This document shows positions 4,916 through 5,910 of a DNA stretch of 5,910 nt, one piece after another (within the stretch, counting starts at the first letter, position 1; each line of letters begins with the position of its first letter). Position numbers and translations under genes: made by a program. The notes beneath the pieces are model-generated. The model saw only the letters and a list, made by a program, of their open reading frames with translations. It did no database searches and was not told where the DNA came from. The DNA is from an uncultured Collinsella sp. GTDB taxonomy: Bacteria; Actinomycetota; Coriobacteriia; Coriobacteriales; Coriobacteriaceae. The stretch spans positions 1-5,910 of the forward strand of contig URZN01000092.1 of NCBI GenBank assembly GCA_900552345.1, in the 5' to 3' direction.

Positions 4916-5910
4916 CTACCGGTGGTCAGCGATATAGCCCAAAGCGACCGCCGTGTAAGCCGCGGCGCCAAGGGGAAGCTCGGCATCGCTAAAGCGTGCC
5001 TTGGGATGGTGCTGAGCAAAATGCTTGTCCGTATCAGTCGCGGCAGCGCCCACGGTAAAGTACGCACTCGGGATCTCGCTCGAGATCAACGCGAAGTCCT
5101 CGCTCGCCATGGCGTGGAACAGTGGCAAGAAGGCGGACTTGGGCAGCACCGCGCCCACGTAGCCAAGCGACGCCTGCGTCATATCGTCATCGAGTACGAG
5201 CGGGGGAACATCCGAGAGCGTCTCGATAGTCGCCGGCGTACGATAGGTCGTGGCAACACCTTTGACGACCTCCGCGATGCGGGTCTTGAGGTGCTCCATG
5301 AGCTCGACGTCGAAGCCGCGCAGCGTTCCCTCGAGCACACAAGTGTCGGGGATGACATTTGCGGCCTGACCGCCGGCGAACTTACCGACAGTCAGTGCGA
5401 CCTCCTTGGCCGCCGGCACCTCGCGGGAGATGAGCTCCTGAAGTGCCAGATGCACGTGCACACCCGCCGTGATGGGGTCGATGCAGATTTCGGGGCTCGA
5501 GCCATGGCCGCCCTTGCCCTGCAGCGTGATGCGGAAACCGTACACGCCCGAGAGCGCCGGGCTGCCGTAGAGCACCAGGCCGAGCGGCGACTGGCTATTG
5601 ACATGCATGGCAAAGGCGACCTGAGGACGCGGGTTCTGCAGCAGACCGTCGGCGATGGCGGCGCGGGCACCCTCAAAGGTTTCCTCGCCCGGCTGGAACA
5701 GCAGCTTAACCGTGGCGTTGGCATCAACAAGCTCTGCCTCGCGCGCCTTGAGCATACGAGCCGCACCAAGCAGCGCCGTCGCGTGCATATCGTGTCCGCA
5801 TGCGTGCATGCAGCCGTTCGTAGAGGCGAAAGGCTCGCCGGATTCCTCGGCAACGGGCAGGGCATCCATATCGCCACGGAGCATGATGACCGTACCGGCC
5901 TGTTCGTCCG
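4916..5910 (-). CDS. M20-family (M20D-type) metallo-amidohydrolase, N-terminus beyond window
   Basis: Zinc-type hydrolase of the aminoacylase/carboxypeptidase group (relatives of hippurate hydrolase and IAA-amino acid hydrolase), cleaving an amide bond of N-acyl amino acids or peptides in the cytosol; the exact substrate cannot be read. The frame is open to the window edge, giving 330 residues counted from the first full codon at 5908. Motifs in order: RGDMDALPV (11-19), HACGHDMHA (35-43, Cys37 and His39 as metal ligands), PGEETFEGA (73-81, Glu75 catalytic and Glu76 metal), AMHV (His102), then the lid or dimerisation domain with GKGGHGSSP and GGQAANVIPDTCVLEGTLRG, MASEDF (267-272) and HHP (His300 probable ligand) near the C-terminus. 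All key residues are present. About 65-75 N-terminal residues lie outside. ATG 5884 is internal, since homology continues upstream of it (DEQAGTVI). The TAG stop is followed in frame by a permease remnant, suggesting a former hydrolase/transporter operon. Confidence 0.93.
   Translation of the reverse strand, partial: DEQAGTVIMLRGDMDALPVAEESGEPFASTNGCMHACGHDMHATALLGAARMLKAREAELVDANATVKLLFQPGEETFEGARAAIADGLLQNPRPQVAFAMHVNSQSPLGLVLYGSPALSGVYGFRITLQGKGGHGSSPEICIDPITAGVHVHLALQELISREVPAAKEVALTVGKFAGGQAANVIPDTCVLEGTLRGFDVELMEHLKTRIAEVVKGVATTYRTPATIETLSDVPPLVLDDDMTQASLGYVGAVLPKSAFLPLFHAMASEDFALISSEIPSAYFTVGAAATDTDKHFAQHHPKARFSDAELPLGAAAYTAVALGYIADHR

Overview
The window carries three protein-coding genes, one gene remnant and two regulatory or repeat-rich intergenic stretches, all read from the minus strand. 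Base composition is moderately high in GC with strong third-position GC bias, which creates very long open frames on the opposite strand. Codon use, the six-cysteine type of histidyl-tRNA synthetase and the long-form PEP carboxylase suggest a high-GC Gram-positive gut-type bacterium, most likely a coriobacterium such as Collinsella. That placement is an inference from general familiarity, not a database match.

In the direction of transcription (high to low coordinates), the order is as follows. (1) 5910-4916 is an M20-family metal-dependent amidohydrolase that enters from outside the window and lacks its first ~65-75 residues. (2) 4915-4682 holds the last transmembrane part of a major-facilitator transporter, in frame directly after the amber stop of the amidohydrolase and without a ribosome binding site. 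I read it as the remnant of a partner transporter gene. (3) 4646-4437 holds three inverted repeats in a row with arms of 25, 22 and 31 nt, the last one terminator-like. (4) A TATAAT -10 box at 4425-4420 and an AAAGGTG ribosome binding site lead into hisS (4377-3064), a full-length histidyl-tRNA synthetase. (5) A 15-bp hairpin at 3006-2971, fully paired only as minus-strand RNA, is the probable hisS terminator. (6) 2932-2866 holds three small A/T-rich dyads upstream of a second TATAAT box (2857-2852). (7) 2807 to the window edge is ppc, phosphoenolpyruvate carboxylase, cut two codons or so before its expected C-terminus.

The genes do not form one pathway. ppc replenishes oxaloacetate, hisS is translation housekeeping, and the amidohydrolase/transporter pair looks like a scavenging locus for acylated amino acids or peptides that has lost its transporter. 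hisS and ppc each have their own promoter and are separated by a terminator, so they are probably independent transcripts. I found no tRNA, rRNA, CRISPR array, transposase or convincing new defence or mobile system. The most unusual part is the palindrome cluster at 4437-4646, next to the gene remnant.
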